Assembly (NCBI RefSeq): GCF_002929305.1
Contig: NZ_PJIO01000011.1
Location: forward strand, 55,603-119,602
Length of the DNA stretch: 64,000 nucleotides
Source of the DNA: Arthrobacter sp. GMC3
Lineage (GTDB): Bacteria > Actinomycetota > Actinomycetes > Actinomycetales > Micrococcaceae
Direction: 5' to 3'
Below the pieces are notes generated by a model that saw only the letters and a program-made list of their open reading frames with translations, was not told the origin of the DNA and ran no database searches. Of the stretch, positions 18,353-27,359 are shown piece by piece. Position 1 is the first letter of the stretch. Each line of letters opens with the position of its first letter. The position numbers and the translations under genes were made by a program.

Positions 18353-21300
18353 TCAGCTTCGCTTGGCGCGTTTCCGTATCAGCACCAGCACTGCACCGCC
18401 CAGTAGGAGCGCCAGGGCAGCGAACAGGCCGCCAGTGAGTCCGGCTGCACCGGTCGTGGCAAGACCGGTGCCCGGAGTCGCTGGTGGTTTGGCCGCTGGG
18501 TTGTCAGCAGCCGGTGAGGTAGTCGGTGGAATAACAGCGTTGTCCACGGGCGGAGCAACAACGTTCTTCGTCCATCCTGCGTTGAGAGCCGTGTCGGCAG
18601 TAATCGTGGAGTTGAAATCGAATACCGCGGTCAACTCGACATCCTGGAACCAGCCAGTAAAGGTGTAACCGGCCCGCGTCGGAGCGGCGGGTGCCTGGAT
18701 GACGGTGCCGAAGTCGGCAGTCACTGGCGTGACGGCGTTCCCACCGTGAGTATCAAAAGTGACCTTGTGAGTATCCAAGTTCCACTGCGCCACAAGCGTC
18801 GTGTCCTCGGTCACCGCCGTAGTGAAGTCCCACGCCTTGCCACCGTTGAACCAACCAACAAACGTGTGCCCGGTCTTCGTTGGGGCGTCCGGAGCCGCAA
18901 CAGCGGTCCCATAATCCCTAGTGACCTCGGCGATGGCGTTGCCACCATGAGTATCAAAAATCACCTTATGAGTATCCAAAGTCCAATGCGCGTCAAGGGT
19001 AATGTCAACGGTCACCGGCGTAGCAAAGTCCCACGGAGTACCACCGTTGAACCACGCAACGAACGTGTGCCCAGCAAATGTCGGGACTGCAGGCGCCGGA
19101 ACAACAGTGCCGTAATCAGTGGGCACCGACGCGATCGTGTTGCCGCCATGAGTATCGAAGGTTACCTTGAGAGTATCCAAGGTCCACTGCGCCACAAGCG
19201 TCATGTCCCCGGTCACCGCCATAGTGAAGTCCCACGCCTTGCCACCGTTGAACCAACCAACAAACGTGTGCCCAGCAAACGTCGGGACAGCAGGTGCAGC
19301 AACAGCAGTCCCAAAATCCGTTGTCACCTCGGCGATCGCATTGCCGCCGTTAGCGTCAAAGGTGACCAGGTGAGTATCCAGGGTCCACAGCGCGTCAAGG
19401 GTCATGTCACCGGTCACCGGCGTAGCAAAGTCCCACGCACTGCCACCGTTGAACCAACCGGCGAAAGTGTGTCCGGCAAATGTCGGGACCGGAGGTGCCT
19501 CAACGACCGTGCCGTAATCAGCAGTCACCGGTGCGACGGTGTTGCCGCCATGAGTATCGAAAGTGACCTTGTGAGTGTCCAAAGTCCACTGCGCATCAAG
19601 GGTCATGTCTCCCATCACCGGAGCGGCGAAATTCCACGCACTGCCACCATTGAACCAACCAACAAACGTATGCCCAGCAAGGGTTGGGACCCCGGGTGCC
19701 GAAATTGCGGTCCCATAATTCGCGGTCATGGGAGCGACGGCGCTGCCACCACCGGTATCAAAGCTGACCGTATGGGAATCCAGTGTCCATCGCGCTTCAA
19801 AGGTCAGGTCGCCAGTTACAGGCGCCGCGAAGTTCCACGCACTGCCACCATTGAACCAGCCAACGAACGTATGCCCGGCAAACGCCGGAACGGCGGTCGC
19901 GGCGATAGCTGTTCCGTATTTTGTGCTCACGGGGTCGACGGCGCTTCCGCCAGCGCTGTCAAAAGTGACCGTATGGGTGTCCAGGGTCCACTGCGCGACA
20001 AGTTGCATATCGCCGGCAACAGGCGTCGCGAAATTCCATGCACTGCCACCATTGAACCAACCGACAAACGTGTGCCCGGCAAACGTCGAGACGGCAGGCG
20101 CGGCAATAGCCGTTCCGAAGTTAGTGCTCACGGGTGCGACGGCGCTGCCACCAGCGCTATCAAAGCTGACCGTGTGCGTATCTAGGATCCACTGCGAGTG
20201 CAAAGTCAGGTCGCTGTTGATTGCACTGGCGATGCCCCACTTGGCCCCTCCGGAAGCTGCGGTGAACCAGCCAGCCGAATAATGACTGGGCGGGACCAGG
20301 GTGGGCAGCGAGGCTTCCGCTGCCTCGAGGCTGCCAGCAAAGATGCGCTTTTGGCTATTGGTCGGGGGTGTGGACTTGGTGTCGTCAAAGGAGACTAGGT
20401 AGTTGTTCCCAGCCACCTTTTCCACGGGAGTGATTGTTCCCGGGCTGACAATCCTTCCCAAGTTGGTGATTGCACCTCCAACATTGATTGTGCCGTGGTT
20501 TCGGATAGTCCCGCTGTTGGCAACCGTCGTGCCAGCAGGGATGCGGAGGGTACTGCCTGCGGCAATGGTCAGGGTTCCGGAGTTTGCGAGACTGCCGAAT
20601 TCGGTGCCGTAGGCGCCTGCACCGATGACGACGGTCGGCGAGTTTGCTGATCCAGCGACAGCGACTTTTCCGCCTGTGATCTTTATTTCCCCGCCGTTTC
20701 CGCCGTACATGCCACCGTCAAATCCTGCGCCACCGCCAATTCCTGCACCGCCATCACGACCACCGGTTGCGGTGACGACGCCATTGCTGACATTGAGAAC
20801 GCCGCCGTGCCGGCCAACACCGCCGCCGATTCCGGCACCATATTTGCCACCGGTAGTGGTAACAGTGCCACCCGTAATCTCGATATTTCCACCGTCGCCA
20901 GTATCACCACCGCCAATGCCCGCAGCGTTTTCGCCGCCGGTTGAAGTCACGGAGCCACCAGTAATTTTGATGGTTCCGCCATCCCCAACATTGCCGCCGC
21001 CAATTCCTGCAGCGCCGATTCCTGCGGTTGCCGTGACCGTGCCGCCAGAGATTTTGATGCTTCCGCTATCCGAATGCGAGCCTCCACCGATCCCCGCACC
21101 GAAGCCGCTACCGGTGGCGGTGACGGTGCCGCCTGCAATCTCGATCGTTCCGCCTGCCCCGTCCGCACTACCGCCGATTCCTGCGGCGAAATTGCCAGCA
21201 ATGGCGGTGAGGATCCCGCCACCATCGGCTGTCAGCGTGAAGCTTGCACCCTTTGGCACCTCGATTCCGGCGCGATTCCCTGCGCCGGTGGTGGTCAACT

Positions 21301-21586
21301 TATAACCGTTGAGATTCAGTGTGACAGGATTCCCCACACGAACGGCGATAGGTGCGTCGCTGGACGAGACCGAGAAGTTGCCTCCAAGGGTGACAAGTCC
21401 CCCATTTGCGAAGGCCATTGCCAACGCGGCGGGATTTGCAACGCCTACGGCTGCAGAAGCTGGCGCGACTGGTACAAGTGCAAAGCTGGCTGTGAGCAGG
21501 GCCGCGGTGGCCACGGCGCCGGCGAGCACCCGGCAAAAAGTAGCGTGCCGTGCGCGAGAAGGCACAGCAGATGAAGCAGTGGGCAT
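18353..21586 (-). CDS. Large repeat-built surface protein (beta-helix-like N-terminus, InlB B-repeats, LAxTG anchor)
   Basis: About 1077 residues from the ATG at 21586 (MPTASSAVPSRARHATF), where AGGAGA lies 10 bases upstream. The frame stays open to 21691. A signal peptide ends near APASAA. Residues about 90-330 are glycine-rich repeats of the type GGTVTATG...GAGIGGG, suggesting a stacked beta structure. After a spacer come one degenerate and eight clear InlB B-type repeats (Flg_new) of 67 residues, each with GHTFVGWFNGG and ending QWT. A Pro/Ala linker and LATTG, hydrophobic span and KRAKRS tail end the protein. It is likely a wall-anchored adhesin or scaffold. No enzyme domain is seen. Confidence 0.88.
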   Translation of the reverse strand: MPTASSAVPSRARHATFCRVLAGAVATAALLTASFALVPVAPASAAVGVANPAALAMAFANGGLVTLGGNFSVSSSDAPIAVRVGNPVTLNLNGYKLTTTGAGNRAGIEVPKGASFTLTADGGGILTAIAGNFAAGIGGSADGAGGTIEIAGGTVTATGSGFGAGIGGGSHSDSGSIKISGGTVTATAGIGAAGIGGGNVGDGGTIKITGGSVTSTGGENAAGIGGGDTGDGGNIEITGGTVTTTGGKYGAGIGGGVGRHGGVLNVSNGVVTATGGRDGGAGIGGGAGFDGGMYGGNGGEIKITGGKVAVAGSANSPTVVIGAGAYGTEFGSLANSGTLTIAAGSTLRIPAGTTVANSGTIRNHGTINVGGAITNLGRIVSPGTITPVEKVAGNNYLVSFDDTKSTPPTNSQKRIFAGSLEAAEASLPTLVPPSHYSAGWFTAASGGAKWGIASAINSDLTLHSQWILDTHTVSFDSAGGSAVAPVSTNFGTAIAAPAVSTFAGHTFVGWFNGGSAWNFATPVAGDMQLVAQWTLDTHTVTFDSAGGSAVDPVSTKYGTAIAATAVPAFAGHTFVGWFNGGSAWNFAAPVTGDLTFEARWTLDSHTVSFDTGGGSAVAPMTANYGTAISAPGVPTLAGHTFVGWFNGGSAWNFAAPVMGDMTLDAQWTLDTHKVTFDTHGGNTVAPVTADYGTVVEAPPVPTFAGHTFAGWFNGGSAWDFATPVTGDMTLDALWTLDTHLVTFDANGGNAIAEVTTDFGTAVAAPAVPTFAGHTFVGWFNGGKAWDFTMAVTGDMTLVAQWTLDTLKVTFDTHGGNTIASVPTDYGTVVPAPAVPTFAGHTFVAWFNGGTPWDFATPVTVDITLDAHWTLDTHKVIFDTHGGNAIAEVTRDYGTAVAAPDAPTKTGHTFVGWFNGGKAWDFTTAVTEDTTLVAQWNLDTHKVTFDTHGGNAVTPVTADFGTVIQAPAAPTRAGYTFTGWFQDVELTAVFDFNSTITADTALNAGWTKNVVAPPVDNAVIPPTTSPAADNPAAKPPATPGTGLATTGAAGLTGGLFAALALLLGGAVLVLIRKRAKRS
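18569..20185 (-). repeat. Eight tandem 201-bp coding repeats
   Basis: The InlB-type repeats of the surface protein are also repeats at DNA level. The codon for the first Leu of each repeat (LDTH...) recurs every 201 bases from 20185 down to 18778, which is exactly seven periods. The last unit is slightly longer (70 residues). Repeats differ at many third positions, yet blocks such as the FAGHTFVGWFNGG stretch are nearly identical. Confidence 0.9.
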
Positions 21587-21835
21587 GAAGTGTGGTTCTC
21601 CTGGGTTGTGGCGGCGACGCCCGGCAAGGCGCGCCGCGCGTATCAGGCCAAGGCGGACAGCCGCCAAAGTGCAAACCACACGACAATACACTTTTTTTAA
21701 TACGTTTATATCGGAACAAACTCACGCCCACGGAGGCCCAATGACCCCTCGCCAGCGCTGGCGCCGTTTCTGCCGCCGCTGCCTGCACCAGCCACCAAAA
21801 GGAGTGAGCAACGACACTGGCGGGCCCGCCTAGTT
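21587..21835. other. Intergenic region upstream of the surface-protein gene
   Basis: About 249 bases between the surface-protein start and the stop of the PPK2 gene. It has an unusually AT-rich patch at about 21686-21720 with a run of seven T, possibly the promoter region for the surface protein. No clear gene or terminator is seen. Confidence 0.4.
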
Positions 21836-22690
21836 TTAGGCGGTCTTGAGCCTTGCCCGCTCATGTTCCAGGTCGTAGTCCCCGGCCGGCCACTGCAGGT
21901 TCAGCCCGTTCAGTGCCTCGATCAGGATCTCTTGAACGGCCATCCGGGCGTACCATTTCTTGTCCGCGGGCACCACGTACCACGGCGCATTCGGCGTGCT
22001 TGTCCGCTCAAACACCTTTTGGTAGGCGTCCATGTAGTCGGGCCAAAACGCCCGCTCATCCAGGTCGGTCGGGCTGTACTTCCAGTACTTGGTGGGATCG
22101 TGCAGGCGTGCGGACAGCCGTTGAAGCTGTTCATCACGTCCCAAATTGAGCATTACTTTCACCACAGTGGTTCCGGCGGCAGCCAGCTCAGCCTCGAAAT
22201 CGTTAATGGCTGCATAGCGGCGTTCCAACTCGTCCGCATCTGCCCAAGCATGAACGCGGTGGATCAGCACGTCCTCGTAGTGGGAGCGGTCAAAGACCCC
22301 CAACATGCCCGGCCCCGGCACGGCGGGACGCACCCGCCACAGGAAATCGTGAGCCTTTTCCTCATCGGTGGGCGCCTTGAAAGTTGTCAGCTTTACGCCT
22401 TGCGGGTCCACCGCTCCCACCACGCGCCCCACGATGCCGCCCTTACCTGCGGTGTCCATGGCCTGCAGCACCAGCAGGACCGATTTCGTCCCACCAAAAC
22501 GGCTTTCCGCGAATAGCTGCTCCTGCAGTTGCGCCAAAACCGGCGCCCGCGCTGCCAAGGAGGCTGCGCCGTCGTCCTTCTTGCCGTCAAAACCGGGTGA
22601 AGCATTAGTGGGCACGCTGGCAAGGCTGAACCCTGGACCGGCCTTGAGTAGGTGGGAGGGATTTTCGCTAAAACCGAGGGGCAGTGACAC
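21836..22690 (-). CDS. Polyphosphate kinase 2 family protein
   Basis: A 284-residue P-loop enzyme with GTG start (AAGGAAAGG is 8 bases upstream). Walker A is in VLQAMDTAGKGGIVGRV, the Walker B region is GVFDRSHYEDVLIHRVH, and the lid region is near LNLGRDEQLQRLSARLHDP. The KYWKYSPTDLDERAFWPDYM and APWYVVPADKKWYARMAV blocks are PPK2 hallmarks. PPK2 enzymes move phosphate between polyphosphate and nucleotides. Class (AMP, ADP or both) cannot be fixed by eye. Confidence 0.93.
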   Translation of the reverse strand: MSLPLGFSENPSHLLKAGPGFSLASVPTNASPGFDGKKDDGAASLAARAPVLAQLQEQLFAESRFGGTKSVLLVLQAMDTAGKGGIVGRVVGAVDPQGVKLTTFKAPTDEEKAHDFLWRVRPAVPGPGMLGVFDRSHYEDVLIHRVHAWADADELERRYAAINDFEAELAAAGTTVVKVMLNLGRDEQLQRLSARLHDPTKYWKYSPTDLDERAFWPDYMDAYQKVFERTSTPNAPWYVVPADKKWYARMAVQEILIEALNGLNLQWPAGDYDLEHERARLKTA

Positions 22691-22705
22691 AGTGTGGGCC
22701 TTTCC

Positions 22706-23923
22706 TTAGGGTTTGTACGTGCTCAAAAACTCCGCAATCCTGCCAACAGCCTCTTCCAGATCCTTGACGTTGGGCAAGGTGACGAGCCGGAAATGGTCGG
22801 GGCGAATCCAGTTGAAGGCTGTTCCGTGGGAGACGAGAATCTTTTGCTGTTCCAGCAGGTCCAGGGCAAACTTTTCATCGCTCTTGATCGGGTAAATCTC
22901 CGGGTCAAGCTTCGGGAACAGGTAAAGCGCACCCTGGGCCTGGTTGACTGAAACACCCGGGATTTCATTGAGCAGACGGTAAGCGATGTCCCGCTGTTCC
23001 TTGAGTCTGCCGCCGGGCAGGATCAGGTCCTCGATGCTTTGGTGCCCGCCAAGGGCTGTCTGGATGGCGTGCTGTCCGGGGACGTTGGCGCACATGCGCA
23101 TGTTGGCGAGAAGGTTGATGCCTTCAAGGTAGTCCGCGGCCCGGCTCTTGGGCCCGGAAATGGCAAGCCAACCGGAACGGTAGCCACAGATCCGGTAGGC
23201 CTTGGACAGTCCGCTGAACGTCATGCACAGGACGTCATCGCCTGTGATGATGGCGGTGTTGATGTGTTCGGCGCCGTCGTAGAGGATCTTCTCGTAGATC
23301 TCGTCCGAGAACACCACCAAGCTGTGCTTGCGGGCCAAATCCACCATGGCCTGAACGATATGCCGCGGGTAGACGGCACCCGTCGGGTTGTTGGGGTTGA
23401 TGATGACGATGCCTTTGGTACGGGGCGTGATCTTGGATTCCAGATCTTCCAGATCGGGCCACCACTCGTTGTCCTCATCGCACAAGTAGTGCACAGGGCG
23501 CCCGCCGGCCAGGCTCACCGAAGCTGTCCACAGTGGGTAGTCCGGGGTTGGGACCAGCACTTCATCGCCAGTGTCCAGCAGCGCCATGAGGGACAGCGTG
23601 ATGAGTTCGCTGACACCGTTGCCGAGGTAAACGTCGTCGACGTGGATATTGTGGATGCCACGCGTTTGGTAATACTGGACGACGGCGGTGCGGGCCGAGA
23701 AGATGCCGCGAGAATCGCTGTATCCCTGGGCGTGGGGCAGGTGACGGATCATGTCTACCAAGATCGCATCCGGCGCTTCAAACCCGAAGGGCGCCGGGTT
23801 GCCAATGTTCAGCTTCAGGATCCGGTGGCCCTCGGCCTCCAACTTTTGGGCCCGCTCCAGCACGGGCCCCCGGATGTCATAGAGAACATTGTGAAGCTTG
23901 GTGGATTGCTTGAATTCTGCCAT
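22706..23923 (-). CDS. Pyridoxal-phosphate aminotransferase, AlaA-like (alanine transaminase type)
   Basis: A 405-residue class I/II aminotransferase. The N-terminus KLHNVLYDIRGPVLERAQKL and LNIGNPAPFGFEAPD are typical of the AlaA/AlaT group. The PLP lysine is in SGLSKAYRICGYRSGW. Substrate contacts lie in INPNNPTGAVY (Asn) and FRLVTLP near the end (arginine). AlaA makes alanine from pyruvate and glutamate. It sits 15 bases upstream of the PPK2 gene on the same strand, so they may share a transcript. Confidence 0.93.
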   Translation of the reverse strand: MAEFKQSTKLHNVLYDIRGPVLERAQKLEAEGHRILKLNIGNPAPFGFEAPDAILVDMIRHLPHAQGYSDSRGIFSARTAVVQYYQTRGIHNIHVDDVYLGNGVSELITLSLMALLDTGDEVLVPTPDYPLWTASVSLAGGRPVHYLCDEDNEWWPDLEDLESKITPRTKGIVIINPNNPTGAVYPRHIVQAMVDLARKHSLVVFSDEIYEKILYDGAEHINTAIITGDDVLCMTFSGLSKAYRICGYRSGWLAISGPKSRAADYLEGINLLANMRMCANVPGQHAIQTALGGHQSIEDLILPGGRLKEQRDIAYRLLNEIPGVSVNQAQGALYLFPKLDPEIYPIKSDEKFALDLLEQQKILVSHGTAFNWIRPDHFRLVTLPNVKDLEEAVGRIAEFLSTYKP

Positions 23924-23989
23924 TTACCAAATATCGCACAACAGGGCCCGTGCTTGCGTGAAAGACGCCGGGGCGTGGCGGGCCAATGG

Positions 23990-24994
23990 CTAAGAAGTGG
24001 CCTTGATCAGCCCAACTTCCACCAGCCAAGCAGTGGCCACCTCGGACAAGGATCCGAATTGGCTTTCTGACGACAGGCGGTTCAAATTGATCAGCTCATC
24101 ACTATTCAACACGGCACTGACCTTGTTCAGGACGTTAGTGACATCCTCCGAGACATGCTTGCTCGAAACCAGCGGAACGACAGTCTGCGGCCTGAAAATT
24201 TGCCTGTTGTCGGTCAGGACTACCAGGTCGTTGTCACTGATCGCAGGAGACGAGCTATGAATGTCCGCCACCTGAACGTCGGCGCGCAGCAGGGCAAGTA
24301 GCAACTCCGAGTAGGTGTTGGGCAACTCAACATATCTTTGCGGGATGCAGTTGTAGTCAGTTGCCAGGGTTGGGAGGCCCCGGACCTTTGTACGGAACTC
24401 CGCTGACCCGCCAAACACAAGCTTGTCGCACACCTTCGCGAGGTCTGCGATGGTTTTCAACTGGTACTTTTCGGCCGTGACGGTGGTGACAACAAGGTTG
24501 TCGTCGTCCTCGGCACTGGTGGCATTTGCCATTGAAACGCTGGGCGGCAGGGCGCTCTCAAGGGCATTCAGAACCTGGGAGCTGCTGACGGCGTTGTTCA
24601 CTGCCGACGACGCCGCCGACGTCGAGGGAGATGCGGACGGTTGCGGATTGGCCGACGCTAGTGCATCCAACACCGTGCTGGAGTAGCTGGGAACAATGTC
24701 CACCGCGCCGTTCTCCAACTGGCCTAGCAGTGTGGGGTCTTTAGGGTCCTCCGGCGACACGACTGCCATGACACCGGCAGCATTCAGGGCCGCCGCGTAA
24801 ACGTTGGCCAGCAAAGCCCCTTCCAAAGGCACTGCGCCGTCAGGAACAGCCGGAGTTCCCACCTTTATGGGCGTTCCTCCGGCAATCTGCGAGACGCTGG
24901 GAATGGCCACGATGGGCGTTGGGGTGCAGGCCGTGACCCCGGAAGCTAGCACGAGCGCGACACCGAGACCGGCGGCGATTCGCTGCAGGCGCAT
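23990..24994 (-). CDS. OpuAC-type osmoprotectant (glycine betaine/choline) ABC substrate-binding lipoprotein
   Basis: A 334-residue lipoprotein with lipobox SGVTAC (Cys23) and a good Shine-Dalgarno (GGAGGA). The fold fits OpuAC: IKVGTPAVPDGAVPLEGALLA at the start, DIVPSYSSTVLDAL, a DLAKVCDKLVFGG segment, and ALLRADVQVADIHSSSPAI. A low-complexity Ala/Ser/Pro insert occurs at about residues 115-140. Usual ligand-cage aromatics are not obvious, so the ligand is uncertain. No permease or ATPase lies beside it. Confidence 0.8.
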   Translation of the reverse strand: MRLQRIAAGLGVALVLASGVTACTPTPIVAIPSVSQIAGGTPIKVGTPAVPDGAVPLEGALLANVYAAALNAAGVMAVVSPEDPKDPTLLGQLENGAVDIVPSYSSTVLDALASANPQPSASPSTSAASSAVNNAVSSSQVLNALESALPPSVSMANATSAEDDDNLVVTTVTAEKYQLKTIADLAKVCDKLVFGGSAEFRTKVRGLPTLATDYNCIPQRYVELPNTYSELLLALLRADVQVADIHSSSPAISDNDLVVLTDNRQIFRPQTVVPLVSSKHVSEDVTNVLNKVSAVLNSDELINLNRLSSESQFGSLSEVATAWLVEVGLIKATS

Positions 24995-25320
24995 GCTCTC
25001 CTCCGAAAGGCTGGTTACTTAAAGTTGGCTGGCAGGGCGCGCTAGAACAGCGCCAGCCCTACCAAGCCAGCTTAGCCGTGAGTGTCTCCCGTGGCGACTT
25101 GTTGGGCCCACGCTCCCGAGGGACCCGCCGCGAGCGCAGCGAGTGGTGGGAGGGCGTGTTGATCTGACCTCCGCGACTTGTGGGGCCCACGCGCCCGAGG
25201 GACCCGCCGCGAGCGCAGCGAGTGGTGGGAGGGCGTGTTGATCTGACCTCCGCGACTTGTGGGGCCCACGCGCCCGAGGGACCCGCCGCGAGCGCAGCGA
25301 GTGGAGGGAGGGCGTGGGGC
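24995..25320. other. Intergenic region holding a tandem repeat array
   Basis: About 326 bases between the binding-protein start and the GH35 stop. Positions 25095-25320 are tandem repeats listed separately. The 100 bases next to the binding-protein gene should hold its promoter. Open frames through the repeats are artefacts. Confidence 0.6.
25095..25320. repeat. Tandem repeat array A, period 79 bp, about 2.9 copies
   Basis: Units begin with CGACTTGT at 25095, 25174 and 25253, exactly 79 bases apart. The second and third copies are almost identical until near the end, and the first has two substitutions. The core includes GCGAGCGCAGCGAGTGG. The array abuts the GH35 stop codon. The same core occurs in the array at 38891-39055. 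Confidence 0.92.
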
Positions 25321-27141
25321 TTAGCCCAGGTCCTCCACGTGGGTCGCCCCAATATCGCCCAGGGCTGGCGCTTCCAGCAGTTGTGCGTGTGAGCCACCGT
25401 GGTCGAGTTCCAGGACCGTGACCGTGTTGGAACCTGCCACCAGGAGCGGGGCGGGAACGTACAAGGATATTTGCGGTCCCACCTCCCAGTACCTACCCAG
25501 CAGGAACCCGTTGAGCCAGACGATACCTTTGCCGAATCCGGGAAATGCCAGATAGGTGTCGGCGGGCTCGCCAATGACGAGATCGCCGTAGAAGAACCCG
25601 GGGCCGCCAGTAATTGAGGCAGATTCCGTAGCGAGACCCACCGTGAGCAACTGCTCCAGCGGCAGTTCCAAGTTCACGGCGCGCTGCTCCCAATGGAAAA
25701 CGTACCGCTGGTTTATCAGGACGCCGTCGAGGATTCCCTTGCCCTGACCAAAAAGCGGTCCGTAGTTGATGCGGCCCTGGTTTTCCACCAGGATTTCCAG
25801 GGTTGCCATGTCCCCCGTGCCAGCAACCTTGAGCCCGTCGTGGCCATTGCCGTCGTGGAGAACACCGGAGTAGTCGCCGTCGATCCACACATGGGCCCGG
25901 TCGTGCAGGCCGCGGATCTTGACGTCGGTTTCTCCCAGGGGCAGCTTGACCGTTGCCGTGTAGTGGACCAGTCCACGGTCGAGGCCGAGACGTTCAAAGG
26001 ACAGCGGCTTGACGCTGTGTACCGGCTCGATCCCCCTAACAAAGTCCAGCAGTGCCGTGCCAGGATGCAGCGCAAAGTTGTGGGCCGGGACAACAGCGGG
26101 CGCGCGTTCCAGGTGCTCAGGAACGGGCGTCAATTCACGGCCTGCGGCGGCGAAGAACAGCTCCCGCATGGCGTGGAACTTCTCTGTCAGTTTGCCGTCT
26201 TCGGCGATGGGCGCGTCGGAGTCGTAGCTGGTCACCGTGGGTTGGATGACGCCGTCGTGGTTGGCGCCGGAGCTCAGGCCGAAGTTGGTGCCGCCATGGG
26301 CCATGTAGAGGCAGACCGAACCGTCAAGCTCCAGGATCTTCTTGACCTCCCCGGCAGCCTCCGTTGCGCTACGGATGTGATGATCTTCGCCCCAGTGGTC
26401 AAACCAGCCGTTCCAAAATTCAACGTTGAAGAACGGTTCCCCGGGCCGACGGCGTTCCCAGACGGCGTCGGCTTCCTCACCACGGGAGCCCAGTGTCGCC
26501 GTCGCCCAGGTATCTGGCAGGGAGCCGCCGTCAAGAAAGTAGTCCGTGCCGCCGTCGGCGGTGAACAGCAGCTCGGTAATCCCGCGGTCCTGGAGGGCTG
26601 TACGGTTCCAGCGCAGGTACTGCTGATCATCGCCATAGCTGCCGTACTCGTTTTCAATCTGCACAGCGACAATGGGGCCACCCTGGGCGGACTGCAACGG
26701 CGCAAGCACCGGCAGCAGCTCATCAAACCAAGCACCAACGGCGTCGGTGAAGAGTGGATCGGAGGAACGGAGCACCATCTCCGGGTCCGAGATAGCCCAG
26801 GACGGGAACCCGCCGTTGTCCCATTCGGCACAGATGTAGGGGCCCGGCCGGACGATCACATCCAATCCCGCGTCGCCTGCCAGGGTGATAAACCGGGCCA
26901 CGTCACGCCAGCCGGTGAAATCGGCCGGCTCACCCTTGTTTGGCTGGTGGAAGTTCCAGGCGATGTAGGTGTCCAGCGTATTGACACCCATCGCCACGAG
27001 GCGGTCGATCCTGTCCTGCCACTGCGCGGGATGGACCCGGAAATAGTGCATGGCACCTGCAATGATGCGATGTGGACGGCCATTTTTGAAGAGCTTGCGG
27101 TCCGCGTAACTCAACGCGGGCAAGGGGGCGTTCGTAGGCAA
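25321..27141 (-). CDS. Glycoside hydrolase family 35 beta-galactosidase
   Basis: A 606-residue cytoplasmic enzyme (no signal peptide). GH35 motifs are FRVHPAQWQDRIDRLVAMG, NTLDTYIAWNFHQP, RPGPYICAEWDNGGFPSW, the acid/base IQIENEYGS-like VQIENEYGSYG, and the nucleophile NVEFWNGWFDHWGE. It hydrolyses terminal beta-galactosides. The start is TTG at 27141 with AGGAG 5 bases upstream. A perfect LacI-type palindrome lies 47 bases upstream, and a LacI gene is divergent beyond it. A tandem repeat array begins right at its stop codon. Confidence 0.95.
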   Translation of the reverse strand: MPTNAPLPALSYADRKLFKNGRPHRIIAGAMHYFRVHPAQWQDRIDRLVAMGVNTLDTYIAWNFHQPNKGEPADFTGWRDVARFITLAGDAGLDVIVRPGPYICAEWDNGGFPSWAISDPEMVLRSSDPLFTDAVGAWFDELLPVLAPLQSAQGGPIVAVQIENEYGSYGDDQQYLRWNRTALQDRGITELLFTADGGTDYFLDGGSLPDTWATATLGSRGEEADAVWERRRPGEPFFNVEFWNGWFDHWGEDHHIRSATEAAGEVKKILELDGSVCLYMAHGGTNFGLSSGANHDGVIQPTVTSYDSDAPIAEDGKLTEKFHAMRELFFAAAGRELTPVPEHLERAPAVVPAHNFALHPGTALLDFVRGIEPVHSVKPLSFERLGLDRGLVHYTATVKLPLGETDVKIRGLHDRAHVWIDGDYSGVLHDGNGHDGLKVAGTGDMATLEILVENQGRINYGPLFGQGKGILDGVLINQRYVFHWEQRAVNLELPLEQLLTVGLATESASITGGPGFFYGDLVIGEPADTYLAFPGFGKGIVWLNGFLLGRYWEVGPQISLYVPAPLLVAGSNTVTVLELDHGGSHAQLLEAPALGDIGATHVEDLG

Positions 27142-27187
27142 CTACACTCCTGAATACTGGCTCCGCCGCGGTGGGGCAAGAAGAAAC

Positions 27188-27201
27188 TGTTATCGATAAC
27201 A
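27188..27201. promoter_or_regulatory. LacI-family operator in the GH35/LacI divergent promoter
   Basis: The 14-base TGTTATCGATAACA is a perfect palindrome centred on CG, the form LacI/GalR proteins bind. It is 47 bases upstream of the beta-galactosidase TTG and about 160 bases upstream of the LacI ATG, so it could control both genes. Confidence 0.8.
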
Positions 27202-27359
27202 CTAACGTGTCCACTTTACTCCCCAGCAGTCGGGCGTAGCCAATCCGGAGGCTGGCCGGGCCGATGTTACAAGGAACAATTACACTTGCCATAACAACTT
27301 GTGGGGAGCCCGAACCAGAGCCCTCATGTCCGCAAGTTCCTGCGACAAAGGATGCACCC

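Noticed and set aside
18746..20185. A 479-residue open frame on the plus strand opposite the InlB-type repeats
   Set aside because: It is the antisense shadow of the 201-bp repeats: its own periodicity follows the repeats on the other strand, it has no ribosome binding site and no family pattern.
25059..25574. Minus-strand frame running through the 79-bp tandem array (repeated Pro/Ala/Arg peptide)
   Set aside because: The frame exists because 79-bp repeats lack stops in one register. It overlaps the end of the GH35 gene in another frame and has no independent support.
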